64,000 bases of DNA from Bradyrhizobium diazoefficiens. GTDB lineage: Bacteria > Pseudomonadota > Alphaproteobacteria > Rhizobiales > Xanthobacteraceae. A program made the translations under genes and the position numbers. The notes under the pieces were generated by a model that was not told the DNA's origin, searched no databases, and saw only the letters and a program-made list of their open reading frames with translations. Shown piece after piece: positions 9,508 to 20,478 of the stretch; the stretch's first letter is position 1, and the number at the start of each line of letters is the position of its first letter. The stretch is from positions 51,143-115,142 of the forward strand of contig NZ_JAFCKW010000018.1 of assembly GCF_018129965.1 (NCBI RefSeq), read 5' to 3'.

Positions 9508-10067
9508 GTGGCTGCAGAAGATACGTCCGTTTCAGGTGTGTCCGGTCGTTATGCAACGGCCTTGTTTGAACTGGCCCGGGACCAGAAAGTGGTCGACGAG
9601 GTCAGGGCCGATCTCGAAAAATTCGAGGGCCTTCTGAACGAAAGCGCCGATCTCAGGCGTCTCGTCCGCAGCCCGGTGTTCGCGGCCGAGGCCCAGTCCA
9701 GGGCCCTTTCGGCGGTGCTGGACAAGGCCGGTATCGCCGGCATCTCCGCCAATTTCCTGCGCGTGCTGACCGCCAACCGCCGCCTGTTCGTGGTGGCCGA
9801 CGTCATTCGCGCCTATCGCGCCCTGGTCGCCCGGTTCAAGGGCGAGGCGACGGCCGACGTCACTGTGGCGGAGGCGCTTTCGGACAAGAATCTCGACGCC
9901 CTCAAGGTTGCCCTGAAGTCGGTGACCGGCAAGGACGTCGCGCTCAACGTGAAGGTCGATCCCTCAATCATCGGTGGCCTCGTGGTCAAGCTTGGCAGCC
10001 GCATGATCGATAGTTCGCTTCGCACCAAACTCAATTCGATCAAGCACGCGATGAAAGAGGCAGGCTG

Positions 10068-10068
<1 letters not shown>
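9508..10068 (+). CDS. atpH: F1 ATP synthase delta subunit
   Basis: The stator subunit connecting the alpha3beta3 hexamer of F1 to the F0 b subunits. The 186-residue protein contains the family pattern GRYATALFELA near the N-terminus and the C-terminal signature region VDPSIIGGLVVKLGSRMIDSS. I use the GTG at 9508, which gives the N-terminus (V/M)AAEDTSVSGVSGRY; earlier in-frame codons add an unlikely Cys/Phe-rich leader. It is the first gene of atpHAGDC, and its TGA overlaps the atpA ATG by one base. Confidence 0.95.
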
Positions 10069-11597
<1,529 letters not shown>

Positions 11598-11607
11598 CTA
11601 AGGAGCC

Positions 11608-11692
11608 GTCATGGCCGGGCTTGTCCCGGCCATCCACGAATTGACTCGTGGAGACAAGTGCGTGGATGCCCGGGGCAAGCCCGGGCATGACG
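11608..11692. repeat. Palindromic repeat between atpA and atpG
   Basis: The stretch starts CATGGCCGGGCTTGTCCCGG and ends with CAAGCCCGGGCATGACGG, so its two ends can fold together. A close copy lies at 27715-27800 in this window. It is inserted inside the atp operon, between the atpA stop and the atpG ribosome binding site, so it forms an RNA stem within the operon transcript. Confidence 0.8.
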
Positions 11693-11745
11693 GGAGAGAT
11701 AGGGTCGCGGTCTCGCCAAAGGCGAACCGCCGGGGTGAACGAAGA

Positions 11746-12621
11746 ATGGCGTCTCTTAAAGACATGCGCGTCCGCATCGCCTCCACCAAGGCGACGCAAA
11801 AGATCACCAAGGCGATGCAGATGGTTGCTGCGTCCCGGTTGCGCCGTGCCCAGCAGGCGGCCGAGGCGGCCCGGCCCTATGCCGACAAGATGAGCGCGGT
11901 GATCTCCAACATCGCTGCCGCCGCGGCGGGTTCGCCCGGCGCACCGGCGCTGCTCGCCGGCACCGGCAAGGCCCAGGTTCACCTGCTGCTGGTCTGCACC
12001 GGCGAGCGCGGACTGTCCGGCGCCTTCAACTCCTCGATCGTGCGTCTGGCCCGCGACCGCGCCCAGGCGCTGATGGCGCAGGGCAAGGACGTGAAATTCT
12101 TCTGCGTCGGCCGCAAGGGCTACGAGCAGCTCCGCCGCCTGTTCGACAAGCAGATCGTCGAGCATCTCGACCTGCGCAGCGTTCGCCAGCTCGGCTTCGT
12201 CAACGCCGAGGACATTGCGAAGAAGGTTCTGGCCCGTTTCGACAACGGCGAGTTCGACGTCTGCACGCTGTTCTACGCCCAGTTCAAATCGGTGATCGCC
12301 CAGGTCCCGACCGCGCAGCAGATCATTCCGCTGATCGTGGAAGACAAGGCGGCGAATGCGCCGGCGACCTCCTACGAATACGAGCCGGAGGAAGACGAAC
12401 TCCTCTCCCGCCTGTTGCCGCGCAACATCGCGGTGCAGATCTTCCGTGCGCTGCTGGAGAACAACGCTTCGTTCTACGGCGCGCAGATGAGCTCGATGGA
12501 CAACGCCACGCGCAACGCGGGTGAAATGATTCGCAAGCAAACCCAGATCTACAACCGAACCCGTCAAGCCCAGATCACCAAGGAGCTGATCGAGATCATC
12601 TCCGGCGCCGAGGCGGTCTGA
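11746..12621 (+). CDS. atpG: F1 ATP synthase gamma subunit
   Basis: Central rotating shaft of F1. The 291-residue protein begins MASLKDMRVRI with the coiled N-terminal helix (TKATQKITKAMQMVAASRLR) and ends with the conserved C-terminal helix carrying SSMDNATRNAGEMI and ITKELIEIISGA. I chose the ATG at 11746 because earlier in-frame starts only translate the palindromic repeat. The gene is separated from atpA by about 150 bases that hold that repeat, an unusual spacing within this operon. Confidence 0.97.
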   Translation: MASLKDMRVRIASTKATQKITKAMQMVAASRLRRAQQAAEAARPYADKMSAVISNIAAAAAGSPGAPALLAGTGKAQVHLLLVCTGERGLSGAFNSSIVRLARDRAQALMAQGKDVKFFCVGRKGYEQLRRLFDKQIVEHLDLRSVRQLGFVNAEDIAKKVLARFDNGEFDVCTLFYAQFKSVIAQVPTAQQIIPLIVEDKAANAPATSYEYEPEEDELLSRLLPRNIAVQIFRALLENNASFYGAQMSSMDNATRNAGEMIRKQTQIYNRTRQAQITKELIEIISGAEAV

Positions 12622-12675
12622 CGCTCAAACCAAACGACGGTCGTTCAAGTACAGAATTTCGAAGGAGAGCTAATC

Positions 12676-14118
<1,443 letters not shown>

Positions 14119-14127
14119 GCTTCTCCA

Positions 14128-14240
14128 ACTCGTCATCGCCGGGCAAAAGCGCGAAGCGCGTCTTTTCGTAGAGCCCGGCGATCCATTGAACAAAAAACGT
14201 CGATGGATGGACCCGCGGGTCAAGCCCGCGGGTGACAAGC
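14128..14240. repeat. Palindromic repeat between atpD and atpC
   Basis: The region contains CGTCATCGCCGGGC and GAGCCCGGCGATCCAT as inverted partners, followed by a second hairpin (CCCGCGGGTCAAGCCCGCGGG). It belongs to the same type of mobile palindromic intergenic elements as those at 11608 and 27715, though the sequence family differs. It separates atpD from atpC by about 140 bases. Confidence 0.65.
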
Positions 14241-14259
14241 GGAAAACAACGGATAGCCC

Positions 14260-14667
14260 ATGGCCACCTTCCACTTCGATCTCGTCTCGCCGGAAAAGCT
14301 CGCCTTCTCGGGTGAGGTCGATCAGGTCGACATCCCTGGCGTCGAGGGTGATTTCGGCGTGCTGGCCGGACATGCGCCGGTCGTGGCTGCGATCCGCCCC
14401 GGCATTCTCACCGTCACCACCGGCGGCAAGCACGAGAAGATCATCGTGCTCGGCGGCATTGCCGAAGTCTCCGAAAAGGGCCTGACCGTGCTCGCGGACG
14501 TCGCGACCTCGATCGCCGAACTCGACCGCGCCAAGTTCGCCGCGACCGTTGCGGAGATGGAAGAAGGGCTGAAGGAGCAGGAAGGCGACGGGCTCGATCA
14601 GGCCATCGCCAAGCTCGATCACTTCAAGAGCATCCAGCAGCAGCTCAACAGCACGGCTCTGCATTAA
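14260..14667 (+). CDS. atpC: F1 ATP synthase epsilon subunit
   Basis: Small regulatory subunit of the F1 rotor. The 135-residue protein has the beta-sandwich start ATFHFDLVSPEKLAFSGEV, the family segment GVEGDFGVLAGHAPVV, and a C-terminal region ending with a short helix. The length is normal for alphaproteobacteria. It is the last gene of the atp operon; after its stop the sequence can form an imperfect GC-rich hairpin (14666-14693) but without a T-run. Confidence 0.95.
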   Translation: MATFHFDLVSPEKLAFSGEVDQVDIPGVEGDFGVLAGHAPVVAAIRPGILTVTTGGKHEKIIVLGGIAEVSEKGLTVLADVATSIAELDRAKFAATVAEMEEGLKEQEGDGLDQAIAKLDHFKSIQQQLNSTALH

Positions 14668-14816
14668 GCCCGGGGGCACTTCCGCCGGGGCTCGCATTAC
14701 AAATTCATGAACAGGTTCAGCGCTCGTCACGCCGTGACGGGCACTGAAACTTTGTTGCACCGTGCCGCCGATGACGGCATTCTGCGCGCGCGGAATGTTC
14801 CCTTGGCGGGTTGCAG

Positions 14817-16463
14817 ATGAAACGCAAGATCGCAGCGATCTTCGCGGCCGATATTGCCGGATACTCAAGGCTGGTCGCTGAAGACGAAGAGGAGACGCTG
14901 CGGCGTTTGGCCTCTTATCGCGAGGTCATCGACGATTTCATCGCCAAGGCCGGTGGCCGCATCTTCAACACGGCGGGTGACGCGGTGCTCGCGGAGTTTC
15001 CGAGCGCGGTCGACGCGGTGCGCTGCGCGATCGACATCCAGGAGAGCTTGCGAACCCGCAACATGGCCTATCCGCCGAGCCGGCAGATGTCGTTCCGCAT
15101 CGGCATCACCATCGGCGACGTGGTCGAGCGCGACGGCGATCTGCTGGGTGACGGCGTCAATATCGCGGCAAGGCTCGAAGGCCTCGCTGAGGTCGGCGGC
15201 ATCTGCGTCTCCCGCGCCGTGCACGAGCAGGTCGCCAACAAGCTGTCGGTGCAGTTCGCCGATATCGGCGCGCAGGAGGTCAAGAACATCCCGACGCCCG
15301 TGCACGCCTACATGGTCGCGATGCGGCGCGAGGACGGCACTTACAGCACTCCGCAGATCAAGAAGGTGACGAAGACCGCGCCCGCGCCGAACTGGATTTG
15401 GCCGGTGGTGGTTGGAATCGTTTCGATCGTCGCCATCGGTGTCGGCGGCTTTCTCTATTTCACCAAGATCGAGACCGCTAAGGCGCCCACCATCGCGGCG
15501 ATCGCGCCGAGCCCGTCACCGGTCGCAACGGCTTCGGCCGCACCGGGCGCGTCGCCCACAATGGCGCCGAAAGCACAGCTGCCGCCGGAAGGCGCGACGG
15601 CCGCGGCCTCGCCGACGCCTTCGCCGACCGCCGCGTCCGGCGGCAAACTGGTGGCCGACACGGTGCCTTTCATCAGCGAGCGCGTGCGCGGCTATATCAG
15701 CGGCGAATATTCCGCCGCCGGCGACTACAAGGCCCTCGCGCTGAACATCAGCGGCTACATCGGGTCCGCGCTCAACCAGCCGAACGAGGAGGCCGCGCGC
15801 AACGCGGCGTTCGAGCAATGCCAGAAGCGCGCCGACGCCGCGCAATCGCCGCGGCGCTGCGAGATCTATGCGGTCGGCAACACCATCGTCTACGCCCATG
15901 GCAGGCCGCCGATGCCGCCGCAGCCCTGGGTCCGGCGTGATGCCACGATCGAGCGAGCGTTCGCGTCGAAGGACTTTCCGATGCTGCGCGACCCGGCAAA
16001 GAGCCGGCTCGAGAACATGTTCGTGCCGGCAGCGAAATCGCGCACGGTCGCGCTCGGTCCCGGCGGTCAATATTACATGGTGCTGGGCGCCTCGTCGGTG
16101 GACGAGGCGGCGCGGCGGGCGCTGGAATCGTGCGGCGCGATCTCCGGCGTCGCCTGCATGATCGTGGCCGTCGACGACAATTTCGTCGTGCCGATCCCGA
16201 CCCTGCTCAGGATCACCGGCTTCTTTCACGCGGCGTCCAGCGCCTCGATCCTCGCCGAGCAGCGCGACGAGGTCGCGCGCAAGCTCGGTGACGCCACGGG
16301 CTGGAGCGCGGTCGCGGTCGGCGCCGCGGGCCGTCCTGGCCTCGGCCTGAAAGCCGCCGACGAGCAGACCGCGGTCAATTCCGCGCTCGCCGACTGCGCC
16401 AAACGCGACAGCGATTGCCACGTCATCGCCATCGGCCCGTTCACGGTGGGTCCGATGAATTAG
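14817..16463 (+). CDS. Membrane-anchored class III adenylate/guanylate cyclase with periplasmic repeats
   Basis: The N-terminal 170 residues form a class III nucleotide cyclase domain: FAADIAGYSRL (first metal Asp), FNTAGDAVLAEF (second metal Asp), and GDGVNIAARLEGLA (Asn and Arg of the active site). A single transmembrane helix follows (WPVVVGIVSIVAIGVGGFLY, about 195-215), then an Ala/Pro/Ser-rich linker. The C-terminal half contains three related modules, each with a Cys pair region and an aromatic strand (CEIYAVGNTIVY, CMIVAVDDNFVV, CHVIAIGPFTV), similar in style to DUF4189 repeats. The ATG at 14817 gives the typical start MKRKIAAIFAADI; an in-frame TTG lies two codons upstream. Nucleotide specificity cannot be read from the sequence. 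Confidence 0.88.
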   Translation: MKRKIAAIFAADIAGYSRLVAEDEEETLRRLASYREVIDDFIAKAGGRIFNTAGDAVLAEFPSAVDAVRCAIDIQESLRTRNMAYPPSRQMSFRIGITIGDVVERDGDLLGDGVNIAARLEGLAEVGGICVSRAVHEQVANKLSVQFADIGAQEVKNIPTPVHAYMVAMRREDGTYSTPQIKKVTKTAPAPNWIWPVVVGIVSIVAIGVGGFLYFTKIETAKAPTIAAIAPSPSPVATASAAPGASPTMAPKAQLPPEGATAAASPTPSPTAASGGKLVADTVPFISERVRGYISGEYSAAGDYKALALNISGYIGSALNQPNEEAARNAAFEQCQKRADAAQSPRRCEIYAVGNTIVYAHGRPPMPPQPWVRRDATIERAFASKDFPMLRDPAKSRLENMFVPAAKSRTVALGPGGQYYMVLGASSVDEAARRALESCGAISGVACMIVAVDDNFVVPIPTLLRITGFFHAASSASILAEQRDEVARKLGDATGWSAVAVGAAGRPGLGLKAADEQTAVNSALADCAKRDSDCHVIAIGPFTVGPMN

Positions 16464-16591
16464 GCGTGCGCTGATGGGGCTCCGACGAGCGCCCCCAACT
16501 GCGCGACGTTCCCCCTCGGGTGTTCAAACTCGCGAAAATTCTCTCGTGATTTCAGTCCCGGCTCTACTGTGCATGGGGTTGTTTCGACGTT

Positions 16592-17113
16592 TCAGTTGCC
16601 GAACGCCGCGAACTGCTGCGCCACGGCCCGGTAAACCTCGCGCCGGAACGGCACCACGAGGTCGGGGACGCGGTCGAGGCGCTCCCAGCGCCAGGCGTCG
16701 AACTCCGCCGGCTGACCGTTGCGCGGGGTCAAGGGATCGATCTCGTCGTCCTTGCCGGTGAAGCGCAGCGCGAACCATTTCTGGCGCTGGCCGCGAAACT
16801 TCGCCAGACGATGCGTCTGCGGTCCGTCATAGAGCGGGAAGTCGTAGGTGAGCCAGTCGGTCTCACCGAGGAAATCCGCGCTGACGACGCTGGTCTCCTC
16901 CCAGAGCTCGCGCTTGGCGGCGTCGCGCAGATCCTCGCCTTCGTCGACGCCACCCTGCGGCATCTGCCAGTCGAGGCCCGGCAGGATGATCTCGGGGCCG
17001 TCGCCCTTGAAGCGGTGACCGATCAGAACGCAGCCAGCGGCGTTGAACAGGGCGATGCCCACATTGGGCCGGTAGGGCTTCTGTTCGGTCACGCCTGCAT
17101 CTCTCATTGTCAT
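16592..17113 (-). CDS. rppH: RNA pyrophosphohydrolase, RppH-type Nudix hydrolase (copy 1)
   Basis: Removes pyrophosphate from 5'-triphosphorylated RNA or hydrolyses dinucleoside polyphosphates. The 173-residue protein has a Nudix box starting GGVDEGED with RELWEETSV at its end; the usual Gly after EE is replaced, as in other rhizobial RppH proteins. YRPNVGIALFNAAG, WQMPQGG and RGQRQKWFALRF are further RppH signatures. An internal ATG at 17107 (MRDAGV) is an alternative start. A paralogue lies immediately upstream on the same strand. Confidence 0.88.
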   Translation of the reverse strand: MTMRDAGVTEQKPYRPNVGIALFNAAGCVLIGHRFKGDGPEIILPGLDWQMPQGGVDEGEDLRDAAKRELWEETSVVSADFLGETDWLTYDFPLYDGPQTHRLAKFRGQRQKWFALRFTGKDDEIDPLTPRNGQPAEFDAWRWERLDRVPDLVVPFRREVYRAVAQQFAAFGN

Positions 17114-17155
17114 CCGGCCTCAGCGTTAGCACCGAACGCGGGATGACAATTTGAA

Positions 17156-17659
17156 TTATTCATGCGCGAGGGCGGAAAATTCCTTCACCACGCGCTCGTA
17201 GACCGGGCGCTTGAACGGAATGATCAGTTCGGTCAGGTTCTTCATCGGCTCCCAGCGCCAGCTCACGAACTCGGCCTTGTGGCCGCCGCCGGGGTTCTCG
17301 ACGTTGATCTCGCTGTCCTTGCCGGTGAAGCGCGCCGCGAACCATTTCTGCCGCTGGCCCCGGTAGCGGCCCTTCCAGGCACGCCCGGCGACCGTGCGCG
17401 GAATGTCGTAAGTGAGCCAGTCCGGAACCTCGCCGAGCCGCTCGACCGAGCGTACGCTGGTCTCCTCATAGAGTTCCCGCCTGGCGGCGGCCCAGGTGTC
17501 CTCGCCGGGATCGACGCCACCCTGCGGCATCTGCCAGACATGGCTGTCGTCGACATGCTCGATGCCGCCGGCGCGGCGGCCGATGAACACCAGTCCCTTC
17601 TGGTTGATCAGCATCACGCCGACGCAGGTGCGGTAGGGCAGATCCTCGTAACGCGCCAT
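17156..17659 (-). CDS. rppH: RNA pyrophosphohydrolase, RppH-type Nudix hydrolase (copy 2)
   Basis: A second RppH-type protein of 167 residues with YRTCVGVMLINQKG, WQMPQGG, a Nudix box starting GGVDPGED with RELYEETSV, and RGQRQKWFAARFTGKD. It shares its whole domain layout with the adjacent copy, including the RGQRQKWFA and FTGKD segments, which indicates tandem duplication. Both are intact. Which one carries the main RppH role cannot be told from the sequence. Confidence 0.88.
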   Translation of the reverse strand: MARYEDLPYRTCVGVMLINQKGLVFIGRRAGGIEHVDDSHVWQMPQGGVDPGEDTWAAARRELYEETSVRSVERLGEVPDWLTYDIPRTVAGRAWKGRYRGQRQKWFAARFTGKDSEINVENPGGGHKAEFVSWRWEPMKNLTELIIPFKRPVYERVVKEFSALAHE

Positions 17660-17732
17660 TCTACCAGACCTCTCGCGTGCTGTTGGCGGGCGTGCCGGGC
17701 CCGCGGGACCCGTGCCGTACCAATCCGTTGAT

Positions 17733-18980
17733 TTAGCTGGATTTTGATTTCAGCATCGCGGTTGTCAATGGCACCAAAAGGATACCTCGGTCCCCCAATG
17801 TCCTGGCCCAGGCGCCGATGCGCTCGATCGAGACCGGCAGGGCCGAGGCGGTGCCGACCGCGGTGCCACGCTCGCGCGCCAGCGATTCGAGCTTGCTCAG
17901 GGCGCGGTCGATCTCGGTCGGGGTCGGGACCGCGTCGATCGCAATGTCTCCCTTGCCGAACGGCATCGCCGCGCTCGCTGCGGCCTGCGATGCAATGCTG
18001 CGGGGCGAGGAACCGTCGTCGAAGAAGCCGAGGCCGCGCTTGGCCGCCTCGCGGATGATCGGCTGCATCGCCGGCTCCGTCGCCACGAAGCGCGCGCCCA
18101 TGAAATTGGCGAGGCCGGCATAGCCCTGCATGCGGCTGAGGTGCCAGTACAGGCGGTCCATGTTCTGGTCGGCGGTGAGCGAGGTCAGCAGCGTCTGCGG
18201 CCCCGGATCATTGTCCGGGAAGTCGTAGGGTTCCATCGGGATCTGCAGGAAGATCTCGTGGCGCTGGGCGCGGGCCCGTTCGGCCAGCTTGCCGGGATCG
18301 GCCCCATAGGGCGTGAAGGCCAGCGTCACCGCCGGCGGCAGCCGCATGATGGCATCGGTCGTCTTGGCGGCGCCGACGCCGAGGCCGCCGATCAGGATCG
18401 CAACCACGGGCATCTTGGCGGCCTTGGCGCGGTCGGCATCGCCGGCATAGACGTTGAACGGCTTCAGCTCGCCGGCCACCATGGGGATCATGCCATAGCG
18501 CGATTTCTCCAGCAGTTTCGGGTCGATTCCGGCCATCACGGGCGGTGGAGCGTTCGCTGTCGCCGCCTCGCCCTTGTCAGCAGCGTCTCCGGCGCCGATC
18601 ACCACCTCTTGGCGCGTGCCGGTGGAACCGTCGATCATCGTGACGGTCTTCGGCTCGCCCGCCTGCTTCGGCGCCTCCTTGGCCCCGTGATGGCCCTCTT
18701 GCTTGCCGTCGTGCCCGGCGTCCTGCTTGCTATCCTGGCCGTGGCCGGCGGCCGCGGGCTTTTCGTCGGTCGCCTTGGGATCGCGAATCGCGATCCGCGT
18801 CATCGGCTCGCCGCCGAGCGGATCCTTGTTGAAGATGGCAAAGCCGGCAAAGACGGCCAGGAACAGGCCAAGCATCGCGGCCAGCGCCTGCATGGCCGTG
18901 AATGGCAGCCGCAGCCGGCGCTTTCGGCGCGGCTTGTCCTGTCCGAGCGGGGCGCTCAGATCATCGGCCGTTTCAGTCAT
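17733..18980 (-). CDS. Divergent polysaccharide deacetylase family protein
   Basis: A 415-residue membrane-anchored protein: cytoplasmic basic stretch (PRRKRRLRLP), a transmembrane helix at about 30-50 (LAAMLGLFLAVFAGFAIF), a charged His/Lys/Gly-rich linker (about 70-130) and a C-terminal catalytic-like fold (about 180-410) with VAILIGGLGVG, TLAFTPYG, FLQIPMEP, NFMGARF and FFDDGSS. These are the motifs of the divergent polysaccharide deacetylase (YibQ-like) family. It is the last of a minus-strand envelope group with ctpA and the envC-like gene, as in other alphaproteobacteria. Substrate unproven. Confidence 0.88.
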   Translation of the reverse strand: MTETADDLSAPLGQDKPRRKRRLRLPFTAMQALAAMLGLFLAVFAGFAIFNKDPLGGEPMTRIAIRDPKATDEKPAAAGHGQDSKQDAGHDGKQEGHHGAKEAPKQAGEPKTVTMIDGSTGTRQEVVIGAGDAADKGEAATANAPPPVMAGIDPKLLEKSRYGMIPMVAGELKPFNVYAGDADRAKAAKMPVVAILIGGLGVGAAKTTDAIMRLPPAVTLAFTPYGADPGKLAERARAQRHEIFLQIPMEPYDFPDNDPGPQTLLTSLTADQNMDRLYWHLSRMQGYAGLANFMGARFVATEPAMQPIIREAAKRGLGFFDDGSSPRSIASQAAASAAMPFGKGDIAIDAVPTPTEIDRALSKLESLARERGTAVGTASALPVSIERIGAWARTLGDRGILLVPLTTAMLKSKSS

Positions 18981-19065
18981 GGACGATCCCGAATCACTCC
19001 CGCCGAAGATACCACGCCGAGGTCAAGCGGCGGCAGGCGGGATGAGCCGAGGATGGAGGGCCAAG

Positions 19066-19094
19066 CAAAAAGGGCGGCTCCGGGAGCCGCCCTT
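19066..19094 (-). terminator. Rho-independent terminator after ctpA
   Basis: AAGGGCGGCTCC and GGGAGCCGCCCTT form a nearly perfect stem; on the minus strand the stem is followed by TTTTTG. It lies about 26 bases downstream of the ctpA stop. Confidence 0.88.
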
Positions 19095-19119
19095 GGGTTG
19101 GATCGCGTGATGCGCCGAC

Positions 19120-20478
19120 TTAGTTCGCCGCTTTGGGCTTGTCGGTGGCCGCGCCCTTGTTGTCGCCCGGCGTGGGCGCCGCGGAGGCGCTGTTCTTGAT
19201 GCCGTGGAGCAGGTCGTCCGCGAGCTTGAGCGCCTTGTCATCCTTGGCGTCCGGCGGCACGTAGGACTGCGAACCGGTCTTTTCGTCGCCGTCGTTCTTG
19301 AGATGGCCGCGCAGCGAAGCTTCGCCCTTGGTGTCGGTGCGCGACTTCAACTCGTCCGGCACGTCCTGCAGAACCTCGATGTCGGGAACGATGCCCTTGG
19401 CCTGGATCGACTTGCCCGACGGCGTGTAGTAGCGCGCCGTGGTCAGACGCAGCGCGCCATTGCCCGAACCGAGCGGGATGATGGTCTGCACCGATCCCTT
19501 GCCGAACGAGCGCGTGCCGACGATGGTCGCGCGCTTGTGGTCCTGCAGTGCGCCGGCGACAATTTCCGACGCCGAAGCCGAGCCGCCATTGACCAGCACG
19601 ATGACCGGCTTGCCCTTGGTGAGATCGCCCGCATGCGCGGTGCGGCGCTGGGTTTCCTCGGCATTGCGGCCGCGGGTCGAGACGATCTCGCCCTTCTCCA
19701 GGAACGAGTCGGACACGGTGACCGCTTCCTCGAGCAGGCCGCCCGGGTTGTTGCGGAGGTCGATGATGTAGCCCTTCAGCTTGTCGCCGATCTGATTCGA
19801 GAGGTTGGCGACCTCGCGCTTCAGGCCTTCGGTGGTCTGCTCGTTGAAGGTGGTGATGCGGATATAGGCGATGTCGTCGGCCTCGACGCGCGCGCGCACC
19901 GAGCGGACGCGGATGTTGTCGCGCACCAGCGTGACGTCGATCGGATTGTCCTGGCCCTTGCGGATGATCTTCAGCTTGATCTTGGTGTTGACCGGACCGC
20001 GCATCTTCTCAACGGCCTGGTTCAGGGTCAGCCCCTGCACCGCCTCATCGTCGAGGTTGGTGATGATATCGTTGGCCATGACGCCGGCGCGCGAGGCCGG
20101 GGTGTCGTCGATCGGCGAGACAACCTTGATCAGGCCGTCTTCCATCGTGACCTCGATGCCGAGGCCGCCGAACTCACCGCGGGTCTGCACCTGCATGTCG
20201 CGGAAGCTCTTCGCGTCCATGTAGCTCGAATGCGGGTCGAGGCCGGTGAGCATGCCGCTGATGGCGGATTCGATCAGCTTGGTGTCGTCGGGCTTCTCGA
20301 CATAGTCCGAGCGCACACGCTCGAAGACGTCGCCGAACAGATTGAGCTGGCGATAGGTGTCCGCAGTGGCGGCCCGTGCGCTTGAGCCCATGAAGACCGC
20401 GCGCGGCTGGGTCACGAACAGCGTCAGCGCCGCGCCGGTGGCCGCGCTGAGGAGGATAACTGAAGTCTTGCGCATCAT
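19120..20478 (-). CDS. ctpA: Carboxy-terminal processing protease, S41 family
   Basis: Periplasmic serine protease that trims or degrades envelope proteins. The 452 residues include a signal sequence (about 1-37), a PDZ domain (about 95-175, with FGGLGIEVTMEDG), and the S41 catalytic core with the Ser in GSASASEIVAG and the Lys in TRSFGKGSVQT, plus NNPGGLLEEAV. A variable Lys/Asp-rich C-terminal tail follows. Its ATG overlaps the stop of the upstream envC-like gene (ATGA), so the two are coupled and the pair probably acts in cell-wall turnover. Confidence 0.95.
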   Translation of the reverse strand: MMRKTSVILLSAATGAALTLFVTQPRAVFMGSSARAATADTYRQLNLFGDVFERVRSDYVEKPDDTKLIESAISGMLTGLDPHSSYMDAKSFRDMQVQTRGEFGGLGIEVTMEDGLIKVVSPIDDTPASRAGVMANDIITNLDDEAVQGLTLNQAVEKMRGPVNTKIKLKIIRKGQDNPIDVTLVRDNIRVRSVRARVEADDIAYIRITTFNEQTTEGLKREVANLSNQIGDKLKGYIIDLRNNPGGLLEEAVTVSDSFLEKGEIVSTRGRNAEETQRRTAHAGDLTKGKPVIVLVNGGSASASEIVAGALQDHKRATIVGTRSFGKGSVQTIIPLGSGNGALRLTTARYYTPSGKSIQAKGIVPDIEVLQDVPDELKSRTDTKGEASLRGHLKNDGDEKTGSQSYVPPDAKDDKALKLADDLLHGIKNSASAAPTPGDNKGAATDKPKAAN

